Origin: Nemertoderma westbladi
Taxonomy: Eukaryota; Xenacoelomorpha; Nemertodermatida; Nemertodermatidae
Length of the DNA stretch: 64,000 nt
NCBI GenBank assembly: GCA_032718475.1
Contig: JAUCBJ010001913.1
Coordinates: 1 to 64,000, forward strand
Direction: 5' to 3'
Shown: positions 1 through 11,839 of the stretch, piece by piece
How positions within the stretch are numbered: position 1 is the stretch's first letter
Layout: every line of letters starts with the position of its first letter
Notes under the pieces: model-generated
Seen by the model: only the letters and a program-made list of their open reading frames with translations
Told to the model about the DNA's origin: nothing
Database searches by the model: none
Position numbers and translations under genes: made by a program

Positions 1-290
1 GAAGTTACCTGATGCTAAGTGTAGACACCCGAACACCTGTAAAATAAAGGTTGGTGATTGGATGCAGTACTAGCGTCGGGGGACTAATAACGCCTCTAGC
101 GGAATAAGCGGGAACTTGAGAAGTTACCATGGTTACGGATGAAATGCTGTCATCTGATTGGTTGAAATAACAACGACCACCGCAAAAGGATGAAATGGAG
201 GCTTCTGATTGGCTGCAGTACCAGAAATGGATGGTAATGATGGGCTACGGGTGACCATGTGCCCGTGTCATAGCATTGTATACTACTGGC
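1..290. other. Unique flank left of first minisatellite
   Basis: No gene or recognisable repeat is seen here. Two similar short stretches (tctgattggttg near 154 and tctgattggctg near 205) carry inverted CCAAT cores (ATTGG), but there is no transcript evidence to tie them to. Confidence 0.4.
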
Positions 291-3200
291 GGTTACATTG
301 CAGAGCATAAGATCTTTGTTGTGTGGTATGGTGGAAATAGTTGGGGCGGTTACATTGCAGAGCATAAGATCTTTGTTGTGTGGTATGGTGGAAATAGTTG
401 GGGCGGTTACATTGCAGAGCATAAGATCTTTGTTGTGTGTTATGGTGGAAATAGTTGGGGCGGTTACATTGCAGAGCATAAGATCTTTGTTGTGTGGTAT
501 GGTGGAAATTGTGTTACATTGCAGAGCATAAGATCTTTGTTGTGTGGTATGGTGGAAATAGTTGGGGCGGTTACATTGCAGAGCATAAGATCTTTGTTGT
601 GTGGTATGGTGGAAATAGTTGGGGCGGTTACATTGCAGAGCATAAGATCTTTGTTGTGTGGTATGGTGGAAATAGTTGGGGCGGTTACATTGCAGAGCAT
701 AAGATCTTTGTTGTGTGGTATGGTGGAAATTGTGTTACATTGCAGAGCATAAGATCTTTGTTGTGTGGTATGGTGGAAATTGTGTTACATTGCAGAGCAT
801 AAGATCTTTGTTGTGTGGTATGGTGGAAATTGTGTTACATTGCAGAGCATAAGATCTTTGTTGTGTGGTATGGTGGAAATAGTTGGGGCAGTTACATTGC
901 AGAGCATAAGATCTTTGTTGTGTGGTATGGTGGAAATAGTTGGGGCGGTTACATTGCAGAGCATAAGATCTTTGTTGTGTGGTATGGTGGAAATTGTGTT
1001 ACATTGCAGAGCATAAGATCTTTGTTGTGTGGTATGGTGGAAATTGTGTTACATTGCAGAGCATAAGATCTTTGTTGTGTGGTATGGTGGAAATAGTTGG
1101 GGCGGTTACATTGCAGAGCATAAGATCTTTGTTGTGTGGTATGGTGGAAATAGTTGGGGCAGTTTCATTGCAGAGCATAAGATCTTTGTTGTGTGGTATG
1201 GTGGAAATAGTTGGGGCGGTTACATTGCAGAGCATAAGATCTTTGTTGTGTGATATGGTGGAAATAGTTGGGGCGGTTACATTGCAGAGCACAAGATCTT
1301 TGTTGTGTGGTATGGTGGAAATTGTGTTACATTACAGAGCATAAGATCTTTGTTGTGTGGTATGGTGGAAATAGTTGGGGCAGTTACATTGCAGAGCATA
1401 AGATCTTTGTTGTGTGGTATGGTGGAAATAGTTGGGGCGGTTACATTGCAGAGCATAAGATCTTTGTTGTGTGGTATGGTGGAAATAGTTGGGGCGGTTA
1501 CATTGCAGAGCATAAGATCTTTGTTGTGTGGTATGGTGGAAATTGTGTTACATTGCAGAGCATAAGATCTTTGTTGTGTGGTATGGTGGAAATAGTTGGG
1601 GCGGTTACATTGCAGAGCATAAGATCTTTGTTGTGTGGTATGGTGGAAATTGTGTTACATTGCAGAGCATAAGATCTTTGTTGTGTGGTATGGTGGAAAT
1701 TGTGTTACATTGCAGAGCATAAGATCTTTGTTGTGTGGTATGGTGGAAATAGTTGGGGCAGTTACATTGCAGAGCATAAGATCTTTGTTGTGTGGTATGG
1801 TGGAAATTGTGTTACATTGCAGAGCATAAGATCTTTGTTGTGTGGTATGGTGGAAATAGTTGGGGCGGTTACATTGCAGAGCATAAGATCTTTGTTGTGT
1901 GGTATGGTGGAAATAGTTGGGGCGGTTACATTGCAGAGCATAAGATCTTTGTTGTGTGGTATGGTGGAAATTGTGTTACATTGCAGAGCATAAGATCTTT
2001 GTTGTGTGGTATGGTGGAAATAGTTGGGGCGGTTACATTGCAGAGCATAAGATCTTTGTTGTGTGGTATGGTGGAAATTGTGTTACATTGCAGAGCATAA
2101 GATCTTTGTTGTGTGGTATGGTGGAAATTGTGTTACATTGCAGAGCATAAGATCTTTGTTGTGTGGTATGGTGGAAATTGTGTTACATTGCAGAGCATAA
2201 GATCTTTGTTGTGTGGTATGGTGGAAATTGTGTTACATTGCAGAGCATAAGATCTTTGTTGTGTGGTATGGTGGAAATTGTGTTACATTGCAGAGCATAA
2301 GATCTTTGTTGTGTGGTATGGTGGAAATAGTTGGGGCGGTTACATTGCAGAGCATAAGATCTTTGTTGTGTGGTATGGTGGAAATTGTGTTACATTGCAG
2401 AGCATAAGATCTTTGTTGTGTGGTATGGTGGAAATTGTGTTACATTGCAGAGCATAAGATCTTTGTTGTGTGGTATGGTGGAAATTGTGTTACATTGCAG
2501 AGCATAAGATCTTTGTTGTGTGGTATGGTGGAAATTGTGTTACATTGCAGAGCATAAGATCTTTGTTGTGTGATATGGTGGAAATAGTTGGGGCGGTTAC
2601 ATTGCAGAGCATAAGATCTTTGTTGTGTGGTATGGTGGAAATTGTGTTACATTGCAGAGCATAAGATCTTTGTTGTGTGGTATGGTGGAAATAGTTGGGG
2701 CGGTTACATTGCAGAGCATAAGATCTTTGTTGTGTGGTATGGTGGAAATTGTGTTACATTGCAGAGCATAAGATCTTTGTTGTGTGGTATGGTGGAAATT
2801 GTGTTACATTGCAGAGCATAAGATCTTTGTTGTGTGGTATGGTGGAAATAGTTGGGGCGGTTACATTGCAGAGCATAAGATCTTTGTTGTGTGGTATGGT
2901 GGAAATTGTGTTACATTGCAGAGCATAAGATCTTTGTTGTGTGGTATGGTGGAAATTGTGTTACATTGCAGAGCATAAGATCTTTGTTGTGTGATATGGT
3001 GGAAATAGTTGGGGCGGTTACATTGCAGAGCTTAAGATCTTTGTTGTGTGGTATGGTGGAAATTGTGTTACATTGCAGAGCATAAGATCTTTGTTGTGTG
3101 GTATGGTGGAAATAGTTGGGGCGGTTACATTGCAGAGCATAAGATCTTTGTTGTGTGGTATGGTGGAAATTGTGTTACATTGCAGAGCATAAGATCTTTG

Positions 3201-6200
3201 TTGTGTGGTATGGTGGAAATAGTTGGGGCGGTTACATTGCAGAGCATAAGATCTTTGTTGTGTGGTATGGTGGAAATAGTTGGGGCGGTTACATTGCAGA
3301 GCATAAGATCTTTGTTGTGTGGTATGGTGGAAATAGTTGGGGCGGTTACATTGCAGAGCATAAGATCTTTGTTGTGTGGTATGGTGGAAATAGTTGGGGC
3401 GGTTATGGTGGAAATAGTTGGGGCGGTTACATTGCAGAGCATAAGATCTTTGTTGTGTGGCATGGTGGAAATAGTTGGGGCGGTTACATTGCAGAGCATA
3501 AGATCTTTGTTGTGTGGTATGGTGGAAATAGTTGGGGCGGTTACATTGCAGAGCATAAGATCTTTGTTGTGTGGTATGGTGGAAATAGTTGGGGCGGTTA
3601 CATTGCAGAGCATAAGATCTTTGTTGTGTGGTATGGTGGAAATAGTTGGGGCGGTTACATTGCAGAGCATAAGATCTTTGTTGTGTGGTATGGTGGAAAT
3701 AGTTGGGGCGGTTACATTGCAGAGCATAAGATCTTTGTTGTGTGGTATGGTGGAAATAGTTGGGGCGGTTACATTGCAGAGCATAAGATCTTTGTTGTGT
3801 GGTATGGTGGAAATAGTTGGGGCGGTTATGGTGGAAATAGTTGGGGCGGTTACATTGCAGAGCATAAGATCTTTGTTGTGTGGTATGGTGGAAATAGTTG
3901 GGGCGGTTACATTGCAGAGCATAAGATCTTTGTTGTGTGGTATGGTGGAAATAGTTGGGGCGGTTACATTGCAGAGCATAAGATCTTTGTTGTGTGGTAT
4001 GGTGGAAATAGTTGGGGCGGTTACATTGCAGAGCATAAGATCTTTGTTGTGTGGTATGGTGGAAATAGTTGGGGCGGTTACATTGCAGAGCATAAGATCT
4101 TTGTTGTGTGGTATGGTGGAAATAGTTGGGGCGGTTACATTGCAGAGCATAAGATCTTTGTTGTGTGATATGGTGGAAATAGTTGGGGCGGTTACATTGC
4201 AGAGCATAAGATCTTTGTTGTGTGGTATGGTGGAAATAGTTGGGGCGGTTACATTGCAGAGCATAAGATCTTTGTTGTGTGGTATGGTGGAAATAGTTGG
4301 GGCGGTTACATTGCAGAGCATAAGATCTTTGTTGTGTGGTATGGTGGAAATAGTTGGGGCGGTTACATTGCAGAGCATAAGATCTTTGTTGTGTGGTATG
4401 GTGGAAATTGTGTTACATTGCAGAGCATAAGATCTTTGTTGTGTGGTATGGTGGAAATAGTTGGGGCAGTTACATTGCAGAGCATAAGATCTTTGTTGTG
4501 TGGTATGGTGGAAATAGTTGGGGCGGTTACATTGCAGAGCATAAGATCTTTGTTGTGTGGTATGGTGGAAATAGTTGGGGCGGTTACATTGCAGAGCATA
4601 AGATCTTTGTTGTGTGGTATGGTGGAAATAGTTGGGGCGGTTACATTGCAGAGCATAAGATCTTTGTTGTGTGGTATGGTGGAAATAGTTGGGGCGGTTA
4701 CATTGCAGAGCATAAGATCTTTGTTGTGTGGTATGGTGGAAATAGTTGGGGCGGTTACATTGCAGAGCATAAGATCTTTGTTGTGTGGTATGGTGGAAAT
4801 AGTTGGGGCGGTTACATTGCAGAGCATAAGATCTTTGTTGTGTGGTATGGTGGAAATAGTTGGGGCGGTTACATTGCAGAGCATAAGATCTTTGTTGTGT
4901 GGTATGGTGGAAATTGTGTTACATTGCAGAGCATATGATCTTTGTTGTGTGGTATGGTGGAAATTGTGTTACATTGCAGAGCATAAGATCTTTGTTGTGT
5001 GGTATGGTGGAAATAGTTGGGGCAGTTACATTGCAGAGCATAAGATCTTTGTTGTGTGGTATGGTGGAAATAGTTGGGGCGGTTACATTGCAGAGCATAA
5101 GATCTTTGTTGTGTGGTATGGTGGAAATAGTTGGGGCGGTTACATTGCAGAGCATAAGATCTTTGTTGTGTGGTATGGTGGAAATAGTTGGGGCGGTTAC
5201 ATTGCAGAGCATAAGATCTTTGTTGTGTGGTATGGTGGAAATAGTTGGGGCGGTTACATTGCAGAGCATAAGATCTTTGTTGTGTGGTATGGTGGAAATT
5301 GTGTTACATTGCAGAGCATAAGATCTTTGTTGTGTGGTATGGTGGAAATTGTGTTACATTGCAGAGCATAAGATCTTTGTTGTGTGGTATGGTGGAAATA
5401 GTTGGGGCAGTTACATTGCAGAGCATAAGATCTTTGTTGTGTGGTATGGTGGAAATAGTTGGGGCGGTTACATTGCAGAGCATAAGATCTTTGTTGTGTG
5501 GTATGGTGGAAATAGTTGGGGCGGTTACATTGCAGAGCATAAGATCTTTGTTGTGTGGTATGGTGGAAATAGTTGGGGCGGTTACATTGCAGAGCATAAG
5601 ATCTTTGTTGTGTGGTATGGTGGAAATAGTTGGGGCGGTTACATTGCAGAGCATAAGATCTTTGTTGTGTGGTATGGTGGAAATAGTTGGGGCGGTTACA
5701 TTGCAGAGCATAAGATCTTTGTTGTGTGGTATGGTGGAAATAGTTGGGGCGGTTACATTGCAGAGCATAAGATCTTTGTTGTGTGGTATGGTGGAAATAG
5801 TTGGGGCGGTTACATTGCAGAGCATAAGATCTTTGTTGTGTGGTATGGTGGAAATAGTTGGGGCGGTTACATTGCAGAGCATAAGATCTTTGTTGTGTGG
5901 TATGGTGGAAATTGTGTTACATTGCAGAGCATAAGATCTTTGTTGTGTGGTATGGTGGAAGTAGTTGGGGCAGTTACATTGCAGAGCATAAGATCTTTGT
6001 TGTGTGGTATGGTGGAAATAGTTGGGGCGGTTACATTGCAGAGCATAAGATCTTTGTTGTGTGGTATGGTGGAAATAGTTGGGGCGGTTACATTGCAGAG
6101 CATAAGATCTTTGTTGTGTGGTATGGTGGAAATAGTTGGGGCGGTTACATTGCAGAGCATAAGATCTTTGTTGTGTGGTATGGTGGAAATAGTTGGGGCG

Positions 6201-6794
6201 GTTACATTGCAGAGCATAAGATCTTTGTTGTGTGGTATGGTGGAAATAGTTGGGGCAGTTACATTGCAGAGCATAAGATCTTTGTTGTGTGGTATGGTGG
6301 AAATAGTTGGGGCGGTTACATTGCAGAGCATAAGATCTTTGTTGTGTGGTATGGTGGAAATAGTTGGGGCGGTTACATTGCAGAGCATAAGATCTTTGTT
6401 GTGTGGTATGGTGGAAATAGTTGGGGCGGTTACATTGCAGAGCATAAGATCTTTGTTGTGTGGTATGGTGGAAATAGTTGGGGCGGTTACATTGCAGAGC
6501 ATAAGATCTTTGTTGTGTGGTATGGTGGAAATTGTGTTACATTGCAGAGCATAAGATCTTTGTTGTGTGGTATGGTGGAAATAGTTGGGGCAGTTACATT
6601 GCAGAGCATAAGAAGATCTTTGTTGTGTGGTATGGTGGAAATAGTTGGGGCGGTTACATTGCAGAGCATAAGATCTTTGTTGTGTGGTATGGTGGAAATA
6701 GTTGGGGCGGTTACATTGCAGAGCATAAGATCTTTGTTGTGTGGTATGGTGGAAATAGTTGTGGCGGTTACATTGCAGAGCTTAAGATCTTTGC
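291..6794. repeat. 57/50-bp minisatellite array, about 115 units
   Basis: The array is near-perfect. The long unit is 57 bp and starts ggttacattgcagagcataa. A short 50-bp form replaces the 'agttggggcggt' part with 'ttgtgt'. Three visible sub-types are interspersed: the short form, a long form with ggggcag, and the common long form with ggggcgg. Two truncated 24-bp partial units sit near 3403 and 3827. The left third is rich in short units. From about 3180 rightwards, runs of long units are separated by one or two short ones. Because 57 is divisible by 3 and the unit lacks stops, overlapping open frames of up to 460 codons appear on both strands. They shift phase at every 50-bp unit and are not treated as genes. 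Confidence 0.97.
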
Positions 6795-7562
6795 ATGTAT
6801 TATAATGCAATTCTTAGGATATATTTCTGTGTTATGTAAATTATTGATTCTAACAATGACCCATATAGTTAGGTCATGTTCTAACTCGTAATTTAGTGAC
6901 ATAGTTGGGTTGTTTTAACATATGTTCATTGATTTGTTAATCCCCCCAACATTACATGTGAAATCCGCGCTAACGGGATGGAATAATTAGAACAATGTAA
7001 TGTGTGATATGCTGCAGAAGAAATTCTCAACAGGCTGATATTTTAACCATCTTATACCTCATTACATTGACGAATCTTAATGGTTTATAACATAACATAA
7101 TATTGTGTTAATAATGTTATGTATATAATATATTATTTAGAATATAACTTCTTAAAGTTTATTTTAGCAAATATAATTTTATGTTTATGAGACTGCATTT
7201 ATTTACAGTATATGTCTCTATCCAATTTCATTCCCTCATTAAGAAACCTCGTTTTCTGAATACTTATGTTTCTCGCAGTTCTGTCTCTGTCTCATTTCAT
7301 TATTAACTCTAATTTCATCCACTTCAGAATTTGAATTATATTCACAGTCACCTAATAATTTGTGTAACCTGCTGTCAGAAGGGTGGGCCAAAATTATAAA
7401 TATTCAAGATAAGTTAGAAATTATTATGATATTCTTTAGTCAAGGCACAACAATATAAGTAAAATATACAAAAAGCTCAAAAATATGGTTATAATTATAA
7501 GTAGGTATATACTGTATATATATACTTATAATAATAAGTAGTCCTACACTAAATCATTAAAC
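6795..7562. other. AT-rich unique DNA
   Basis: AT-rich sequence with short TA-rich runs (for example 7500-7530). No gene, repeat family or RNA gene is recognised. Confidence 0.4.
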
Positions 7563-7748
7563 CTAAATATACAATAACATTTCACGAATTCTAATTTTAC
7601 TAATACTATTTAAGTTACAATATCGAGATGCAGTCAGCAAAATATCATCATCAGTAACAGAAGTCCGGGTTAGTAAGCTGACTGCGGGTGTGTAAATAAA
7701 GGTGCTACCTTCGTTGGGGCACCAGATCTCTAAAATGTGACCCATCAT
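7563..7748 (-). CDS. Small open frame, possible exon or TE fragment
   Basis: This 61-codon frame starts MMGHILEIWCPNEG and contains a T/S-rich middle (TRTSVTDDD). I do not recognise it. Its composition is less AT-rich than its surroundings, and it ends 48 bp before the 104-bp array, whose first unit continues into this flank without an obvious boundary. It could be an old gene or transposon remnant from which the array grew, or chance. Confidence 0.2.
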   Translation of the reverse strand: MMGHILEIWCPNEGSTFIYTPAVSLLTRTSVTDDDILLTASRYCNLNSISKIRIREMLLYI

Positions 7749-7796
7749 GTCTTCATGTCCACCACCTCACAGTTCAAATCGTTTCGGGTAACCAGT

Positions 7797-9832
7797 AGTT
7801 CCTAGGGGGTTTCTTTGGGACCATGTTCTCCGTGTCAGTGCCAAGGTCGCAACGTTGTTAGATACAGTTGATAAGTTGGTAGATTAGGATGAGTTCCCCC
7901 AGTTCCTAGGGGGTTTCTTTGGGACCATGTTCTCCATGTCAGTGCCAAGGTCGCAACGTTGTTAGATACAGTTGATAAGTTGGTAGATTAGGATGAGTTC
8001 CCCCAGTTCCTAGGGGGTTTCTTTGGGACCATGTTCTCCATGTCAGTGCCAAGGTCGCAACGTTGTTAGATACAGTTGATAAGTTGGTAGATTAGGATGA
8101 GTTCCCCCAGTTCCTAGGGGGTTTCTTTGGGACCATGTTCTCCATGTCAGTGCCAAGGTCGCAACGTTGTTAGATACAGTTGATAAGTTGGTAGATTAGG
8201 ATGAGTTCCCCCAGTTCCTAGGGGGTTTCTTTGGGACCATGTTCTCCATGTCAGTGCCAATGTCGCAACGTTGTTAGATACAGTTGATAAGTTGGTAGAT
8301 TAGGATGAGTTCCCCCAGTTCCTAGGGGGTTTCTTTGTGACCATGTTCTCCATGTCAGTGCCAAGGTCGCAACGTTGTTAGATACAGTTGATAAGTTGGT
8401 AGATTAGGATGAGTTCCCCCAGTTCCTAGGGGGTTTCTTTGGGACCATGTTCTCCGTGTCAGTGCCAAGGTCGCAACGTTGTTAGATACAGTTGATAAGT
8501 TGGTAGATTAGGATGAGTTCCCCCAGTTCCTAGGGGGTTTCTTTGGGACCATGTTCTCCATGTCAGTGCCAAGGTCGCAACGTTGTTAGATACAGTTGAT
8601 AAGTTGGTAGATTAGGATGAGTTCCCCCTGTTCCTAGGGGGTTTCTTTAGGACCATGTTCTCCATGTCAGTGCCAAGGTCGCAACGTTGTTAGATACAGT
8701 TGATAAGTTGGTAGATTAGGATGAGTTCCCCCAGTTCCTAGGGGGTTTCTTTAGGACCATGTTCTCCGTGTCAGTGCCAAGGTCGCAACGTTGTTAGATA
8801 CAGTTGATAAGTTGGTAGATTAGGATGAGTTCCCCCAGTTCCTAGGGGGTTTCTTTAGGACCATGTTCTCCATGTCAGTGCCAAGGTCGCAACGTTGTTA
8901 GATACAGTTGATAAGTTGGTAGATTAGGATGAGTTCCCCCAGTTCCTAGGGGGTTTCTTTAGGACCATGTTCTCCATGTCAGTGCCAAGGTCGCAACGTT
9001 GTTAGATACAGTTGATAAGTTGGTAGATTAGGATGAGTTCCCCCAGTTCCTAGGGGGTTTCTTTAGGACCATGTTCTCCATGTCAGTGCCAAGGTCGCAA
9101 CGTTGTTAGATACAGTTGATAAGTTGGTAGATTAGGATGAGTTCCCCCAGTTCCTAGGGGGTTTCTTTGGGACCATGTTCTCCATGTCAGTGCCAAGGTC
9201 GCAACGTTGTTAGATACAGTTGATAAGTTGGTAGATTAGGATGAGTTCCCCCAGTTCCTAGGGGGTTTCTTTGGGACCATGTTCTCCATGTCAGTGCCAA
9301 GGTCGCAACGTTGTTAGATACAGTTGATAAGTTGGTAGATTAGGATGAGTTCCCCCAGTTCCTAGGGGGTTTCTTTGGGACCATGTTCTCCATGTCAGTG
9401 CCAAGGTCGCAACGTTGTTAGATACAGTTGATAAGTTGGTAGATTAGGATGAGTTCCCCCAGTTCCTAGGGGGTTTCTTTAGGACCATGTTCTCCATGTC
9501 AGTGCCAAGGTCGCAACGTTGTTAGATACAGTTGATAAGTTGGTAGATTAGGATGAGTTCCCCCAGTTCCTAGGGGGTTTCTTTGGGACCATGTTCTCCA
9601 TGTCAGTGCCAATGTCGCAACGTTGTTAGATACAGTTGATAAGTTGGTAGATTAGGATGAATTCCCCCAGTTCCTAGGGGGTTTCTTTGGGACCATGTTC
9701 TCCATGTCAGTGCCAATGTCGCAACGTTGTTAGATACAGTTGATAAGTTGGTAGATTAGGATGAGTTCCCCCAGTTCCTAGGGGGTTTCTTTGGGACCAT
9801 GTTCTCCGTGTCAGTGCCAAGGTCGCAACGTT
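7797..9832. repeat. 104-bp minisatellite, about 19.6 units
   Basis: The unit begins agttcctagggggtttcttt and repeats every 104 bp (7797, 7901, 8005 and so on). Point variants are scattered: ttggg/ttagg, atgtc/gtgtc and ccaagg/ccaatg. The ttagg form clusters between about 8640 and 9070, which indicates local unit duplication. The last unit breaks off at gcaacgttg near 9832. On the minus strand each unit has a short open stretch (GTDMENMVPKKPPRN) ended by a stop, so the array does not encode a long protein. Confidence 0.97.
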
Positions 9833-9925
9833 GATTAATATTATTAATATTTTTTGTAGATAACCTGTAAATTAATCAATTAATCATTAATAAGTTAACT
9901 GTTTGAGTTTTCTCTACTAATTCAG
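9833..9925 (+). other. AT-rich segment ending in a splice-acceptor-like tract
   Basis: The stretch ends with a pyrimidine-rich run and cag at 9923-9925 (ttttctctactaattcag). This is a good 3' splice-site candidate 25 bp before the ATG of the next gene. The reading frame of that gene stays open back to 9927. Confidence 0.35.
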
Positions 9926-9950
9926 TATCGTATGGTATAAATCGTTAACA

Positions 9951-10682
9951 ATGTGCTATCATCATACCAGAAGATCTCTCTATGCTCTGTACATTGCAGT
10001 AAACATTACTGTTGGTTACAGTGCAACATGTTACAGTGAAGTTGGAGTAAATATTAATTCTACAAATCAAGAGTTACAACAACGGATATTTGGAAAAGTG
10101 ACCACACTGCAAAATAGCAATCCAGAAGAGTTCAAATCTCTTGGGTTCGTAACAACAAGGCATCAGCAGATCGAACATATCCGACACAATTGCAATGGAT
10201 GCGGTTCTTTCATCTATCGATATATCGGTATCGATGAAGAAAGTGGCGACGAAGTCTTGGTTGATGTTTCCACAGAAGATTGCATCGTGGGAGAAGGTGG
10301 GCACTGGAAGGAATCGACTTGCTTTGATCTGGATGAAAAGAGCTGTGTAGTCTTTATGGAGAGATTTGAAGATGGTTTCTTAGAAACTGGGGATCTCGAT
10401 ACCTTGGATATCCGCAGTCAGGATCGCGTTGTACGTCTTATAATGGGGGTCAAGGAATATATGCAATTCGGAATTTCCATCACGTACGAATCATGCCAAA
10501 TCATGTGTTGTTCTGGTCCGTGTTCTACTCCCCCATGGAAAGTTGGTTTAGCTACAACAACTACCAGCCCGAGTATTGAAACAATGGCAGTTGACTTCAC
10601 CACGGAAAGCAGCACAGCTGTCGCTACTTCGCGCATTGGCTTAGTAATTATTGTCACGGCTACATTCAATGGTGTCATTTAA
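9951..10682 (+). CDS. Putative secreted, GPI-anchored cysteine-rich protein
   Basis: An uninterrupted 243-codon frame. Near the N-terminus is a basic patch (HHTRR) then a hydrophobic segment (LYALYIAVNITVGYSA), like a signal peptide. A cysteine-containing ectodomain follows (CNGCG, CIVG..C...C) and ends with CQIMCCSGPC. Next come a Thr/Ser-rich stretch (TTTTSPSIETM onward) and a C-terminal hydrophobic tail (IGLVIIVTATFNGVI) with no cytoplasmic extension, the usual layout of a GPI-anchored surface protein. The CC near the end is loosely like Ly6/uPAR three-finger domains, but I cannot assign the family. The start is the first ATG. The frame is also open upstream to a possible splice acceptor at 9925, so this may be the last exon of a longer gene. 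A candidate AATAAA lies 122 bp after the stop. Codon use looks like a real gene, unlike the repeats around it. Confidence 0.6.
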   Translation: MCYHHTRRSLYALYIAVNITVGYSATCYSEVGVNINSTNQELQQRIFGKVTTLQNSNPEEFKSLGFVTTRHQQIEHIRHNCNGCGSFIYRYIGIDEESGDEVLVDVSTEDCIVGEGGHWKESTCFDLDEKSCVVFMERFEDGFLETGDLDTLDIRSQDRVVRLIMGVKEYMQFGISITYESCQIMCCSGPCSTPPWKVGLATTTTSPSIETMAVDFTTESSTAVATSRIGLVIIVTATFNGVI

Positions 10683-10803
10683 CGGCCATTCAGCATATTA
10701 TACTGTATTATACATAGATCAGATAGGGGGGAGACTGGACGCAATAACAATTAACCCCTCTCCAGGGGAAATTCGACGCAAATAACAGCTGATTACTCTC
10801 AAA

Positions 10804-10809
10804 AATAAA
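10804..10809 (+). terminator. Candidate polyadenylation signal AATAAA
   Basis: AATAAA lies about 122 bp downstream of the stop of the 9951-10682 frame, in AT-rich sequence with no competing gene. Confidence 0.35.
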
Positions 10810-11151
10810 ACTGTAACCTTTTCTATTGTGTTTAGTTTATTGTTTTGGTTAAAATAACGTGCCACTGTAACCTGTACCTTTCCCTAAATTGAGAATTTAA
10901 CATTGAGGCGGCATATTAATTCGCCAAGGAGGGATTTGCGTCGAGTTTCCCCCCCTGTCTCACATAGATATAAGTATGCCTATATATATTTATGGTTGAA
11001 TTGGACAGTGTAGAGTCCAGTTGTGTTTTAGGAACAGATAGGTTGCTTTCTGTAATAATAATTGTTCGTATCTAATATTCCGTTCAATATTCTGTAATAA
11101 TAATTAGTTATTGTAATAAAATGATAAATGAAACATTTTTTATTATTATTT
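10810..11151. other. Unique AT-rich DNA
   Basis: No gene or repeat is recognised apart from short homopolymers (gggggg, cccccc). Confidence 0.35.
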
Positions 11152-11178
11152 GGGGGGGAGGGGGGGGGGGGGGGGGGG
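11152..11178. repeat. Poly-G run
   Basis: Seven G, one A, then 19 G. A similar uninterrupted 20-G run lies at 11509-11528. Both could form G-quadruplexes, and their exact lengths are sensitive to sequencing error. Confidence 0.9.
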
Positions 11179-11241
11179 TGGTGTGGTAACCGTATGTTGT
11201 AGCTTCATCTACTGTATGGCTGGCCCCTGAATCATGATTTA

Positions 11242-11376
11242 TATAACAATTAAATAGTATACGACTTCTAGTTACCGAGATATAACAATTAAATAGTATA
11301 CGACTTCTAGTTACCGAGATATAACAATTAGATAGTATACGACTTCTAGTTACCGAGATATAACAATTAAATAGTA
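11242..11376. repeat. 39-bp tandem repeat, 3.5 units
   Basis: The unit tataacaattaaatagtata... starts at 11242, 11281, 11320 and 11359, exactly 39 bp apart, with one g/a difference in the third unit. It ends where a LINE-A coding fragment begins. Confidence 0.9.
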
Positions 11377-11416
11377 TCAAGGCGTCTCAAGAATGTCATG
11401 GGCTGTCCACCATGCA
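11377..11416 (-). pseudogene. Fragment of LINE-A C-terminal coding region
   Basis: On the minus strand this reads HGGQPMTFLRR, the same conserved C-terminal peptide as the intact LINE-A copies (compare 57440-57490 on the + strand). Only about 40 bp is recognisable. It joins directly to the 39-bp repeat on one side and a tRNA-SINE-like segment on the other. Confidence 0.65.
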
Positions 11417-11508
11417 TATTTTCACCGTTATTATAACTTTTGTTGGGCACAGCTTTTGCAAAGTCGACAATGACGTCCAGGTGGGATCGAACTGGTGACC
11501 TCCGGGAT
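11417..11508 (-). mobile_element. tRNA-derived SINE-like fragment
   Basis: On the minus strand, next to the 20-G run, the sequence reads gaggtcaccagttcgatccc. This closely resembles a tRNA T-arm/B box (GGTTCGAnTCC) with flanking stem bases. An A box is not seen, because the poly-G run occupies the position where the 5' half would be. The head continues directly into the LINE-A fragment, so the piece may be a SINE with a LINE-derived tail or two adjacent remnants. Confidence 0.4.
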
Positions 11509-11528
11509 GGGGGGGGGGGGGGGGGGGG

Positions 11529-11839
11529 CAGGGCGAGCCAGGGCTGTAGACCTACGGAACAGTTTCTAACAGCTGCCGCTAGACGCTCTTCGCACTGCGT
11601 CGTCTCATGACCCATTATTTTCTTCTCTCATGTAGCCTATGTGATGTGATGTTGCTCAACTTTACAACTCATAAATTGTTTGATCCAATGTACCTTATAT
11701 GCCTAATGGGTTGTTTATACCTATAATGTTATTTGAGTTTGTATTTAATGCCAAGGTATTCCGAACTATCACTGAGGCCTAAATAGCGAATGTTTGTTTA
11801 TTTATGTATGTATTTGGGCAGGATGGGTTTATAGGGCTA
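11529..11839. other. Unique DNA before LINE-B
   Basis: No gene is recognised. A tttatgtatgtattt motif occurs near 11800. The segment may belong to a degraded 5' part of LINE-B, but no reading frame supports that. Confidence 0.3.

Noticed and set aside
291-6794. Long open frames (up to 460 codons) over the 57/50-bp array
   Set aside because: They exist in overlapping frames on both strands, break at 50-bp units and have no start context; they follow from a stop-free unit divisible by 3.
7797-9832. CRISPR array
   Set aside because: The repeats are contiguous 104-bp units without unique spacers, in a eukaryotic context with no cas genes. The same applies to the other arrays.
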